Positions 26,091-34,598 of a DNA stretch of 64,000 nucleotides are shown piece after piece. The translations under genes and the position numbers were made by a program. The notes under the pieces are model-generated. The model did not search any database and was not told where the DNA came from. It was given only the letters and a program-made list of their open reading frames with translations. This DNA is from Methanomassiliicoccales archaeon (lineage in GTDB: Archaea > Thermoplasmatota > Thermoplasmata > RBG-16-68-12 > SOIM01): the NCBI GenBank assembly GCA_004377185.1, contig SOIM01000021.1:80832-144831 (forward strand), read 5' to 3'. The stretch's first letter is position 1. Each line of letters opens with the position of its first letter.

Positions 26091-28790
26091 ATGGCAAGCA
26101 GAATGGGCCGAAGGGGAGCTGTTTTCGCGATCGTCTTTCTACTCACAGTGTCAGGTTACTTTGGGATGATCATCCCGGCCGAGGAGTACGAGCCCCAGGG
26201 GGGTATGTACGGGGGCGACCTGAGAATCGCTTTGAAGGGTGACATCGAGGAGGACCCACTCCTGGTGAATGATAATGCCAGCCTGATGGTGGTCAGCCTG
26301 CTGTATGACTCCCTGGCAAGGATTGATTCGATCAGTCTGATGCCCATACCATGGGTCGCGACCGACTGGAATGTGACGACCGACACGACAGTCAATGTCA
26401 GCATCAGGACGGACGTTGAATGGCATGACTCCACGGATGAGAACCCGCGCTACATCACTGCCGATGACATAGTGTACACGTTCAATGACGCGGGAGGAAT
26501 GAAATCGTCAGCGCACTGGGCCGATGTGTTGGTTGGCGTTACGTGCTCAAAGGTTGACGACGACACTGTGACCTTCGACCTTTCCGGTGCTCCCAACTCA
26601 AGAGGCATCTTCTTCAGCAAGGTCCTGACCATGCCGATCATTCCGAGCGGATTTGACTCCAGCTGGGATGAGAGCGGTTCCGGACCCTACCAATTCGGAG
26701 CTAGAGGCACTTACAGTTACGTGATCGGCGATGATGTTGTTGTGGAGAGCGCTGCAGCCGGCCAGTTGTATGCAATTGGAGGTGCTCATTATCACTACAT
26801 AGCCGATTCCGTGTATGACACAGCTCAGGTTGATTTCTACAAGAACGGTTCCCTGATGTCGGGGACAACCTACAACTTGCATCCTGAGAACGGTACGGTG
26901 GATTTCACAACACCGCTCAACGGATTCGAGAAGATTACGGCAAACTACAGCATAACGAGCAAGTTCACCAGCATCGTAGCATTCGAGAGACACTTCGACC
27001 GCCGACCCTACCTGGACTCGATAAACTACACCTTCTTCCCGGACAACCCGACCACGACGGAAGTGGATGAAGCCACGGACGGAACAATAAAGGCGATGAT
27101 AGACCAATTCGTAGACTTCATCGGATTCCCCTTGGTGGAAGGAAGCCAAAATGTGCTGAGATGGGAGGGAGACCCGGACCAGAAAAAGCTGTTCGACCCA
27201 GACCTCGTACCGCATGTCCTAGTTCAAACGAAGAACCCGACGTTCAAGTTCCTGTACCTGGGCATGAACACAGAGTTCACACCGTTGAACGATCCCCTTT
27301 TCCGAAGGGGAATCTCAATGTCCATAAAGAGAGAGCTGGCAAACCTCTACATTCCAACGGCAGTAATCGCAGATTCTGTCATCCACCCCTCCAATACATT
27401 CTGGTATAACGAGTCAATAGACAAGTTCAGAGTGCCCAAGGACGAGGACGGCGACCCCATTTACACCGATATCATCAATCACTTCCAGGACAGCGGTTAT
27501 CTGGACCCGGACGAAGACGGCTTCATGGAGAACCTGACCGGAGCTGATTTCAAACTAAGGCTTTTCGTGCCTCTCTCCGCAGAGGACCCCTCGGCATCCT
27601 CCATCGGTCAGGACATCGGACAGACATTCAATGATGTGGGCATCGATGCCGAGACCATCAATGCTGAGACAAGTTCGTTCATGAACGATGTTGTTGCTGG
27701 CGATTTCGAGCTCTATCTCACCACCTACGAAGTTGAAGCGGATCCCATCTTCCTCTATGACATTCTGCATAAGGACAACATACCACCACTAGGCACAAAA
27801 AGGAACTATGTCCGACTGGACAATGCCACAATGAACTCCCTTCTGGACAATGTAAGGACTCAATTGGATCAGGACAAGAGAAAGGAATATGTCCAGTCCT
27901 CGCTCGCCTGGATAGCTTCGAACGCACCTCTGGCGACCATCTTGCACTTCAATATTCTGGAGGCCTATGAGAAGGTCAGCTACGAAGGCTGGGTTCAGAT
28001 GACCGGGGGAGTCAACAACTTCTGGTCATATCTGTACGTTCACTACCAGCAGAAAGGTGAGATGAAAGCCCAATTTGTGGTTTATGTCAATTCGATAGAC
28101 TCTGGAGATATACTTGAGTTCGGCGTTTCGGTTACGGACATGATAGACATGCCCCTGGAGGGAGCCTGGGTGAAAGTGACGAACAGCTATTCGGACGATG
28201 TAGTCATCAACTACACGGACTCCGGTGGGTATGCGGGATTCAATTGGACAGCTCCTCATGTCGCCTCACCGACCACGGTCGACTTCACCGCCACCGTCAC
28301 CATTCCGCAATATGACAAGGTCATTGTTGAGAGCTCGATCACGGTTCACCCGATATTGGAGAAACTGGAAGTCACAATCGGCGTGACAGAGAGCCGCATC
28401 AAGTCCGGTGGGGAAACCACCGTTGTGGTGGATGTGAAGGATGACTTCACGGGACTTGCGATCCCCGATGCGACCGTTATTCTTAACATAGTCAGGCCCC
28501 AGAACGGACCGGGAAGCTTCGGAGCGTTCACCGGTACGACGGATGCCAACGGACGGTTCGAGACCACATTCACGGCTGATGTGACCACCTCCATGCAGTT
28601 CACGCTGGATGCGTCCGCAGTCGTTGAAGGATACGCGCCGGGAACCTCACAAGCAACATCGGTGATCGTGGACCCGGTAGCCCAGCCAACGCCGGGATTC
28701 GAAGCAGTGATCGTGGTTCTGGCGGTCTTGCTGGCTGTGGTCCTGGTGGGGGCCTGGAGAGGGGCAAGGTCCAGAAAAGAAAAAGAGTAG
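26091..28790 (+). CDS. Extracellular peptide-type solute-binding protein with Ig-like domain and PGF-CTERM-like anchor
   Basis: 899 residues. Signal segment GRRGAVFAIVFLLTVSGYF at the N-terminus. Residues ~45-640 form an SBP_bac_5-like (DppA/OppA) domain: GGDLRIALKGDI, LLYDSLARID, WNVTTDTTVNVSIRTDVEWHD, ITADDIVYTF and PLFRRGISMSIKR. An all-beta region follows (~665-850; KSGGETTVVVDVKDDFTGLAIPDATV), like bacterial Ig/invasin repeats. The end PTPGFEAVIVVLAVLLAVVLVGAW with a basic tail resembles an archaeosortase PGF-CTERM signal. GGAGG lies 10 nt before ATG 26091 (TTG 26088 is possible). No transporter permease or ATPase is nearby. Confidence 0.82.
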   Translation: MASRMGRRGAVFAIVFLLTVSGYFGMIIPAEEYEPQGGMYGGDLRIALKGDIEEDPLLVNDNASLMVVSLLYDSLARIDSISLMPIPWVATDWNVTTDTTVNVSIRTDVEWHDSTDENPRYITADDIVYTFNDAGGMKSSAHWADVLVGVTCSKVDDDTVTFDLSGAPNSRGIFFSKVLTMPIIPSGFDSSWDESGSGPYQFGARGTYSYVIGDDVVVESAAAGQLYAIGGAHYHYIADSVYDTAQVDFYKNGSLMSGTTYNLHPENGTVDFTTPLNGFEKITANYSITSKFTSIVAFERHFDRRPYLDSINYTFFPDNPTTTEVDEATDGTIKAMIDQFVDFIGFPLVEGSQNVLRWEGDPDQKKLFDPDLVPHVLVQTKNPTFKFLYLGMNTEFTPLNDPLFRRGISMSIKRELANLYIPTAVIADSVIHPSNTFWYNESIDKFRVPKDEDGDPIYTDIINHFQDSGYLDPDEDGFMENLTGADFKLRLFVPLSAEDPSASSIGQDIGQTFNDVGIDAETINAETSSFMNDVVAGDFELYLTTYEVEADPIFLYDILHKDNIPPLGTKRNYVRLDNATMNSLLDNVRTQLDQDKRKEYVQSSLAWIASNAPLATILHFNILEAYEKVSYEGWVQMTGGVNNFWSYLYVHYQQKGEMKAQFVVYVNSIDSGDILEFGVSVTDMIDMPLEGAWVKVTNSYSDDVVINYTDSGGYAGFNWTAPHVASPTTVDFTATVTIPQYDKVIVESSITVHPILEKLEVTIGVTESRIKSGGETTVVVDVKDDFTGLAIPDATVILNIVRPQNGPGSFGAFTGTTDANGRFETTFTADVTTSMQFTLDASAVVEGYAPGTSQATSVIVDPVAQPTPGFEAVIVVLAVLLAVVLVGAWRGARSRKEKE

Positions 28791-28834
28791 TGTTTTTGCG
28801 AACTTGACCGAAAAGGAAATAATCAGCCCTAGGT

Positions 28835-30088
28835 ATGGACTCTGCGATGTCAAGGGATCTTGTACAGAAAGGAGTCAAGCGCCTGGAATGGGCTAAGAAG
28901 CACATGAAGGTCCTCGAAAAGGTCAGGAATGAGCTCACCAAGAAGAAATCCCTGAAAGGGCAAAGAATCGGAATGGCCCTGCATGTCGAGGCCAAGACGG
29001 GGATGCTCGCTCTAACGCTGAGGGAAGCGGGTGCGGATGTCAGACTTGCCTCCTGCAACCCACTCTCCACGGACGATTCGGTCTCCACTGCATTGAATGA
29101 ACATTTTGGGTTGCCCACATTCGCCAGGAAAGGCGAGACTAAGAAAGAGTACTACTCCAACCTGAACTCTGTTCTCGATCACGAGCCAGATATACTCATA
29201 GACGACGGTTGCGACCTCATCTCACTCGTACACACAAAGAGGAAGAAGCTACTGGATGTCGTCAAAGGTGCCAATGAGGAAACGACGACCGGGATAATCC
29301 GGCTCAGGGCAATGGAGCAGGCCGGAGCCCTGAAGTTCCCGGTAATGTCGGTGAACGACGCCAAGATGAAGTATCTCTTCGACAACCGATACGGCACGGG
29401 CCAGTCCACCCTCGATGGTGTGATTTCAAGCACCAACCTCCTCGTTGCCGGAAAAAAGGTGGTGGTCGCAGGATACGGATGGTGCGGCAGAGGCATCGCC
29501 ATGAGAATGAGCGGGATGGGAGGGAATGTGACCGTAACGGAAGTTGACCCCATCCCAGCAATAGAAGCGAAGCTGGACGGCTTTGCGGTCGAACCAATGA
29601 TGGATGCGATAAGAGATGCTGATTTTGTCATAACTGCAACTGGCTGTAAAGACGTGGTTTCGGAAAGGCATCTCAAGGTGGCCAAGGATGGTTGTGTTCT
29701 TGCCAACTCCGGTCATTTTGACAATGAAGTCTCGAAGGTCGCACTGAAGAAGCTCTCCAAGAAGAAGAGAAATGTCAGGGATTTCGTGGAAGAGTACAGC
29801 CTGAAGAACGGCAGGAAGGTATACCTCCTGGGTGAGGGAAGGCTGATAAACCTGGTGGCGGGACAGGGCCATCCCGTTGAGATAATGGACATGAGCTTCA
29901 GCATTCAGGCCCTCTGCACGAGATATCTCCTGGTGAACCATAAGAAACTGGAAAACAAGGTCTATGACGTTCCAAAGAGTATCGATGAGAAGGTGGCGAA
30001 GATAAGATTGAAGAGCTGGAGAGTCAAGATCGACAACCTGTCCCAGGAACAGAAGGAATATCTCTCCGGTTGGTCTGAAGGGACGTGA
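28835..30088 (+). CDS. ahcY: Adenosylhomocysteinase (archaeal/Thermotoga type)
   Basis: 417 residues. Splits S-adenosylhomocysteine into adenosine and homocysteine; in some methanogens the enzyme prefers inosylhomocysteine. NEETTTGIIRL, FPVMSVNDAKMKYLFDNRYGTGQSTLDGV in parts, the NAD site VVVAGYGWCGRGIAMRM and GHFDNEV are family motifs. The YGTGQS variant replaces the YGCRES of bacterial and eukaryotic enzymes, and the C-terminus is the short type ending in SGWSEGT. ATG 28847 in frame is a possible alternative. Followed closely by a phosphatase and a nucleoside-type kinase. Confidence 0.93.
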   Translation: MDSAMSRDLVQKGVKRLEWAKKHMKVLEKVRNELTKKKSLKGQRIGMALHVEAKTGMLALTLREAGADVRLASCNPLSTDDSVSTALNEHFGLPTFARKGETKKEYYSNLNSVLDHEPDILIDDGCDLISLVHTKRKKLLDVVKGANEETTTGIIRLRAMEQAGALKFPVMSVNDAKMKYLFDNRYGTGQSTLDGVISSTNLLVAGKKVVVAGYGWCGRGIAMRMSGMGGNVTVTEVDPIPAIEAKLDGFAVEPMMDAIRDADFVITATGCKDVVSERHLKVAKDGCVLANSGHFDNEVSKVALKKLSKKKRNVRDFVEEYSLKNGRKVYLLGEGRLINLVAGQGHPVEIMDMSFSIQALCTRYLLVNHKKLENKVYDVPKSIDEKVAKIRLKSWRVKIDNLSQEQKEYLSGWSEGT

Positions 30089-30111
30089 ACTGCTGGAAAT
30101 GAGGCTGGACT

Positions 30112-30759
30112 GTGCGATCTCGTGAGGGTTTTGCATTCGCTTCCGACTTCGATGGGACCATTACCGAGAAGGATGTGGCCGCCATGCTGCTCCATGAGTT
30201 CGCGGACGAGAAATGGCTGGACGTTGAGGAGGATTTCAGGAACAGGAAGCTGAGCTGCAGGGAGACTCTTAAGAGGGAGTTCGAACTGTTGCAGGGCGGA
30301 AGGCAGCAACTCATCGAGTATGTGGACAGGCATGCGAGGATCGATCCCAACTTCAAACCCTTCCTATCCCTCTGCGAGAGAAGGGGCATTCCGGTGAGAA
30401 TTGTGAGCGAGGGACTGGACTTCTACATCGAACACCTGTTGGGAAAGCACGGGATTGAGATTGACTTCTTCACGAACAGGGCGCACTTCGAGAATGGAGG
30501 CATAAGGATAAGCTTCCCGAACTCCTCGGAGGAGTGTGATGACTGCGGCACATGCAAACTTCAATTGCTCAAGGACTGGAAGGAGGAGGGGAGAGACATA
30601 GTCTATGCCGGAGACGGTGTGAGCGACATATGTCCAGCAGAGTCGGCAGATGTGGTCTTTGCGAAAGGGGATTTGCTCTCGCATTTTAGGAAGGAGAGAC
30701 TGGATCACATAGAGTTCAAGGATTTCGGAGACATCATCTCAGAAATGGAGAGGTGGTAA
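30112..30759 (+). CDS. HAD-family phosphatase, MtnX/phosphoserine-phosphatase-like
   Basis: 215 residues. FASDFDGTITEKDVA carries the DxDGT nucleophile motif; VRIVSEGLDFYIEHLL holds the motif II Ser region; a small four-Cys stretch CDDCGTCK precedes motif III/IV YAGDGVSDICPAESADVVFAK. The layout is that of the MtnX/SerB-like branch. Substrate unknown: a sugar or nucleoside phosphate from the SAH or methylthioadenosine route is suggested by its place between ahcY and a PfkB kinase. GTG start with GAGG 7 nt upstream. Confidence 0.8.
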   Translation: MRSREGFAFASDFDGTITEKDVAAMLLHEFADEKWLDVEEDFRNRKLSCRETLKREFELLQGGRQQLIEYVDRHARIDPNFKPFLSLCERRGIPVRIVSEGLDFYIEHLLGKHGIEIDFFTNRAHFENGGIRISFPNSSEECDDCGTCKLQLLKDWKEEGRDIVYAGDGVSDICPAESADVVFAKGDLLSHFRKERLDHIEFKDFGDIISEMERW

Positions 30760-30762
30760 GGT

Positions 30763-31677
30763 ATGACTGAGAACTTCCTGGGAGTATTTGGCCACGTGGT
30801 GGTTGACAACATATTCAGCGTTCCGAGACTTCCCGCTCCGAACTCGTCTACGGCCACCTCGGGACGAGAGGTCCTCTACGGGGGCACGGGAGCCAACATG
30901 GCTGTGATTGCCTCCTGTCTTGGAGTGAGAACCGCACTGGCCTCATTCGTCGGAGAGGATTTTCCTGATGAATATTTGCGATTGCTGAGAGATGCGAACA
31001 TTGACTTGAAGGACTTGGAGGTCATGAAGGGATATTCAACGCCGCAAGCCTGGATCTTCGTGGACCCAAATCAGAATCAGGTAACGATAATCGACCAAGG
31101 TGCTATGGGCGATGCCAACAAATTCGAGCTACAGAAGCACACCATTGAGAGCTCCCAGGTCATTCACATAGGAACGGGGAGGCCGGAATACTACCAGAAG
31201 GTGGTTGATATGGCTTCCAGTCTCAACAAGAAGATAGCGTTCGATCCCGCACAGGAGCTCTCGTACGTGTACACCGCGGAATCCTTCAAGAGTATCATCC
31301 AGCGCTCGAACTACTTCTTCGCGAACGAGTCTGAGATTGAGCAGGCACTTTCCTATCTGGGCCTGAAGGGAACGAACGATCTCCTGGAATATGTGGATGT
31401 GCTGATCGTAACAAAGGGAGAGAGGGGCAGTACCATCTTGACCCAAGATGACCGGATATCAATACCATCCATCAAACCAAAACATATTAGGGACATCACC
31501 GGTGCAGGAGACGCCTACCGAGCTGGCTTCTATGCTGGGTTGGAAAGAGAACAAGACTTGGAGAAGTGCGGTTTGATTGGTGCCGCCACTGCCAGTTACA
31601 TAGTCGAAGAAAAGGGGCCTCAGACCAACATACCAACGTGGGAGTCTATCGAAGCAAGACTTGGGAATCTAGTGTGA
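30763..31677 (+). CDS. PfkB-family carbohydrate/nucleoside kinase
   Basis: 304 residues. GHVVVDNIFSVPRLP near the start, GGTGANMAVIASCLGV, ASFVGEDFPDEYL, VTKGERGSTIL and the anion-hole/catalytic motif DITGAGDAYRAGFYAG are ribokinase-family signatures. Phosphorylates a sugar or nucleoside with ATP. Placed 3 nt after the HAD gene and within the ahcY cluster, so adenosine or another nucleoside is a good candidate substrate: phosphorylation would pull the reversible AhcY reaction forward. Specificity is inference. Confidence 0.82.
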   Translation: MTENFLGVFGHVVVDNIFSVPRLPAPNSSTATSGREVLYGGTGANMAVIASCLGVRTALASFVGEDFPDEYLRLLRDANIDLKDLEVMKGYSTPQAWIFVDPNQNQVTIIDQGAMGDANKFELQKHTIESSQVIHIGTGRPEYYQKVVDMASSLNKKIAFDPAQELSYVYTAESFKSIIQRSNYFFANESEIEQALSYLGLKGTNDLLEYVDVLIVTKGERGSTILTQDDRISIPSIKPKHIRDITGAGDAYRAGFYAGLEREQDLEKCGLIGAATASYIVEEKGPQTNIPTWESIEARLGNLV

Positions 31678-31765
31678 TTATTCCAAATACTGGTCACTGG
31701 ACTTCTCAAACGCATATAGAAAGATTTAATTACGGTCACAACTTTCCCATCTCGGGTTGTTGGAT

Positions 31766-31999
31766 ATGGCTATTGGATTCGTTCTCATAAGCACCGCTCC
31801 AGCAAAGGAGCATGACGTCTATGAGAAGCTTCGGACAGTGCCCGAGATCGTCGAGCTTCATCCCCTGTTCGGGGAATATGATCTCATAGCAAAGATAGAG
31901 GCGGACGATTTCAATGTGCTCGGACAGATAGTCGTGGACAAGATAAGAACAATCCCGGGAGTTATTGACACAAAGACCCTTACGGGTATCAGGTTCTAG
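31766..31999 (+). CDS. Lrp/AsnC ligand-binding (RAM) domain protein without HTH
   Basis: 77 residues from ATG 31766 (AIGFVLISTAP). AKEHDVYEKLRTVPEIVELHPLFGEYDLIAKIEADDFNVLGQIV in parts and IRTIPGVIDTKTLTGI are the RAM fold: a small alpha/beta domain that senses amino acids and forms oligomers. There is no DNA-binding half, so it may modulate full-length Lrp proteins or act alone. TATA-like TTTAATTA lies about 40 nt upstream. TTGs at 31757 and 31760 are in frame but less likely. Confidence 0.85.
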   Translation: MAIGFVLISTAPAKEHDVYEKLRTVPEIVELHPLFGEYDLIAKIEADDFNVLGQIVVDKIRTIPGVIDTKTLTGIRF

Positions 32000-32010
32000 G
32001 AGGTTGAAAG

Positions 32011-32328
32011 ATGGCAGGTATAGATTTCTGGGATCCAGGGCATATCATTACCGTATTTTTGTTGATCTTCGCACTGTTCCTCGTGATAACGGGGGCCTTT
32101 ACTGCTTATTTTGGTAGCGGCAAAAGCCGGAAGATTGGAGCAGGTCTTCTGGTGGGTGGCCTGGTAATCGGCATACTCTGGTCATTCCTCTGCAGTAGCT
32201 ACGGACCGCTTGACGGTGTAGCCCCTGTGGGACAGTTGATAGTTCAGACCATTGGCGTGCTTCTCTTTGCAGTCTTGGGAGCGGCCGCGGCCATTGGACT
32301 GTTCCTCCTGGCCATAATGAAGTCCTAG
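32011..32328 (+). CDS. Small membrane protein, three predicted spans
   Basis: 105 residues with three hydrophobic segments: [23 protein letters not shown] (~12-35), [19 protein letters not shown] (~42-60) and [27 protein letters not shown] (~76-102). Short loops, a single Cys. AGGAGG lies a few nt before the ATG. It follows the RAM gene by 11 nt, so the two are likely co-transcribed. Family not recognised. Confidence 0.7.
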   Translation: MAGIDFWDPGHIITVFLLIFALFLVITGAFTAYFGSGKSRKIGAGLLVGGLVIGILWSFLCSSYGPLDGVAPVGQLIVQTIGVLLFAVLGAAAAIGLFLLAIMKS

Positions 32329-32371
32329 TTCCGGGAAACTATTATTTCCTAAGTCGCCTTTTAAGGACTCA

Positions 32372-32836
32372 ATGTCGGTGCTAATAATCCTGGGAAGCAA
32401 GAGCGATTTACCAGTTGGAAAAAAAGCGAAGGATATTCTGAACCAGTTCCGCGTGAAGAACAAGATGGTGGTCGCTTCTGCACACCGGACCCCCCGGCAT
32501 CTGGCTGAGATCATTGAGAAGAGCGAGGCACAGGTTTTCATCGCCATAGCCGGTCTGTCAGCTGCACTCCCGGGAGCGGTGGCATCGCACACCACAAAGC
32601 CCGTGATAGGAGTGCCGGTGAGCGGGAGCGTGAACCTGGATTCCATTCTCTCAATCGTTCAAATGCCACCGGGCGTACCGGTCGCTGCCGTGGGACTGGA
32701 CAGAGGTGAGAACGCGGCCCTTCTGGCTGTCGAAATACTCGCCCTTTCGGACGAGAAGCTTGCCAAGGACCTCGAGAAGCACAGGATGAAACTGCAAGAG
32801 TGGATCATCGAAGACTCAAAGAGCTTGGGTGATTGA
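32372..32836 (+). CDS. purE: N5-carboxyaminoimidazole ribonucleotide mutase / AIR carboxylase
   Basis: 154 residues. [33 protein letters not shown] and [27 protein letters not shown] in parts are the PurE signature: the SxSD-type phosphate loop, the AHRTP motif and the AG-x-AAxLPG loop. Carries out the carboxylation step from AIR to CAIR. No purK is seen in the window, so which of the two PurE chemistries is used cannot be told here. Directly abuts the guaA ATPase subunit gene. Confidence 0.93.
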   Translation: MSVLIILGSKSDLPVGKKAKDILNQFRVKNKMVVASAHRTPRHLAEIIEKSEAQVFIAIAGLSAALPGAVASHTTKPVIGVPVSGSVNLDSILSIVQMPPGVPVAAVGLDRGENAALLAVEILALSDEKLAKDLEKHRMKLQEWIIEDSKSLGD

Positions 32837-33781
32837 TTGTTCGATCCTTCCAAGTTCATCGATGAGAGCGTAGAGAAACTAAGAGAGGACATAGACGGAA
32901 AAGCGATTGTCGCGACATCTGGAGGGGTGGACAGCACCGTCGCGGCCGTTCTGCTCAGCAGGGCGATAGGAGAGAACCTCCTCAGCGTTTATGTGGACAC
33001 CGGACTGATGAGAAAGGGGGAAGGGGAGCAGATCTCCAAGACGCTGGACCAACTTGGTGTGAACTATGAAATCGTTAATGCTCGTGATGAGTTCTTCTCC
33101 GCGTTGAAGGGTGTGGTGGACCCCGAGAAGAAGAGGATGGCCATAGGTGCGAAGTTCATCGAGATTTTTGAGAGGGTTGCCAAGGGAATGGGTGCGGAAT
33201 ATCTGGTGCAGGGGACGATAGCACCGGACTGGATAGAGAGCGGAGGGGAGTTGAGGGACACCATCAAATCCCATCACAATGTTGGTGGTTTGCCTGAACA
33301 GATGGAACTGAAACTTGTTGAGCCGCTCCGAGACCTGTACAAGGATGAAGTGAGAGAGGTCGCAAGAGAACTGGGAATCGAGGTTTCTGAGAGGCAGCCC
33401 TTCCCAGGTCCCGCCATGGCGATACGCATTCTCGGAGAAGTCACGCCAGAATCAGCCGAGCTCGCAAGGGAAGCGTGTGCGATTGTTGAGCAGGAGATAG
33501 AGCGAGCCGCGGCTGATGGCGAGATGGAGCTTCCCTGGCAGTACTTCGCATCCGTTCTAAACGTGAAATCGGTCGGGGTCCGAGGAGACATTCGTGCTTA
33601 TGGTTATACTGTCGTTGTCAGAGCAGTTCAATCGATTGACGGCATGACCGCCTCCTATTCCAAGATACCTCACGAGGTTCTGGACAGGATTTCCATAAGA
33701 GTCACGAACGAATTGAACCAGATCAACAGGGTCGTCTACGACATAACCAACAAGCCACCAGCCACAATAGAATGGGAGTGA
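32837..33781 (+). CDS. guaAB: GMP synthase, ATP-pyrophosphatase subunit
   Basis: 314 residues. ATSGGVDSTVAAVLLSRAIG holds the PP-loop SGGVDS that adenylates XMP. LLSVYVDTGLMRKGE, VQGTIAPDWIESGGELRDTIKSHHNVGGLP in parts and ERQPFPGPAMAIRI are GuaA core motifs, and the C-terminal dimerization domain ends NKPPATIEWE. Archaeal GMP synthase is split; the glutaminase subunit follows. The start is TTG at 32837, immediately after the purE stop; no closer in-frame ATG fits. Confidence 0.94.
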   Translation: MFDPSKFIDESVEKLREDIDGKAIVATSGGVDSTVAAVLLSRAIGENLLSVYVDTGLMRKGEGEQISKTLDQLGVNYEIVNARDEFFSALKGVVDPEKKRMAIGAKFIEIFERVAKGMGAEYLVQGTIAPDWIESGGELRDTIKSHHNVGGLPEQMELKLVEPLRDLYKDEVREVARELGIEVSERQPFPGPAMAIRILGEVTPESAELAREACAIVEQEIERAAADGEMELPWQYFASVLNVKSVGVRGDIRAYGYTVVVRAVQSIDGMTASYSKIPHEVLDRISIRVTNELNQINRVVYDITNKPPATIEWE

Positions 33782-33822
33782 CTTTTCAAAAGCTATAAGA
33801 GCGGGGCAGTCAATCTCCCGTT

Positions 33823-34392
33823 GTGAAGATCTTCGTAGTGGACAACGGTGGACAATGGACGCACCGGGAGTGGAGGGTCCTGAAGTACCTGGGAATGAAT
33901 ACGAGAATCATTCCTAACACAACTCCTCTCAAGGACTTGGAGGTGGACGGTCTGGTGCTTTCGGGAGGAGCGCCTAGAGTGGGAGTTGATTCAGAGAAAA
34001 TGGGCAGGAACGGAGAGTACCTGGATGAAGCAAGTTTTCCCATACTGGGCATATGCGCCGGCCATCAATACATGGCCCAGCACTTTGGAGGCAGGGCGGA
34101 ACCCTCGGGCATACCAGAATTCGGTAAGACGCAAGTGTTCGTGGACGAGGAGGATGAGCTCTTCCTTAATCTCCCATCGAGCTTCCAGGCCTGGTTGTCA
34201 CACAACGATGAGGTCAGCGAACTACCCCGGGACTTCCTGTCACTGGCCCATTCGAACAACTGCAAGCACCAGGCGATGAAGCATCTCAAGAGACCCATCT
34301 ACGGGGTCCAATTCCATCCCGAAGTGGAGCACACCGAGCACGGGTATGAAATATTCAAGAATTTCCTCAAGGTCTGTGAGGAGATGAGATGA
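33823..34392 (+). CDS. guaAA: GMP synthase, glutamine amidotransferase subunit
   Basis: 189 residues, class I glutaminase. IFVVDNGGQWTHREWRVL is the N-terminus; nucleophile Cys in LGICAGHQYMAQ; His-Glu pair in GVQFHPEVEHTEHG. It supplies ammonia to the ATPase subunit to turn XMP into GMP. The start is GTG 33823, and a TATA-like GCTATAAGAG near 33791-33800 makes a nearly leaderless transcript likely, so this gene can also be made apart from guaAB. Overlaps the next small gene by 4 nt. Confidence 0.94.
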   Translation: MKIFVVDNGGQWTHREWRVLKYLGMNTRIIPNTTPLKDLEVDGLVLSGGAPRVGVDSEKMGRNGEYLDEASFPILGICAGHQYMAQHFGGRAEPSGIPEFGKTQVFVDEEDELFLNLPSSFQAWLSHNDEVSELPRDFLSLAHSNNCKHQAMKHLKRPIYGVQFHPEVEHTEHGYEIFKNFLKVCEEMR

Positions 34393-34598
34393 GAGAGCAG
34401 GACAAAACCAGAGCGATCTTGGATGCCATCAAGGACCTGCACACGAACGAGACCTTTGAGAGGGCCCTGGGAAGGATAGTGAGGAATCGGAGAATGAGCT
34501 ACGAAGACTATATGGACATCATTGCTGAAATCCGAGAACTGGCCAATAAGAAGAAGATTGACCTTGTTGAGGCAGCTAGAAGAATCGTCAAGGATTAA
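34389..34598 (+). CDS. Small helical protein coupled to GMP synthase glutaminase
   Basis: 69 residues, strongly charged, all helical by composition (TRAILDAIKDLHTNETFERAL, MSYEDYMDIIAEIRELANKKK, LVEAARRIVKD). No Cys, no membrane part. Its ATG overlaps the guaAA stop by 4 nt, so it is translated with it and may bind or tune GMP synthase. I do not recognise the family. Its end overlaps the convergent dehydrogenase by 4 nt. Confidence 0.65.
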   Translation: MREQDKTRAILDAIKDLHTNETFERALGRIVRNRRMSYEDYMDIIAEIRELANKKKIDLVEAARRIVKD

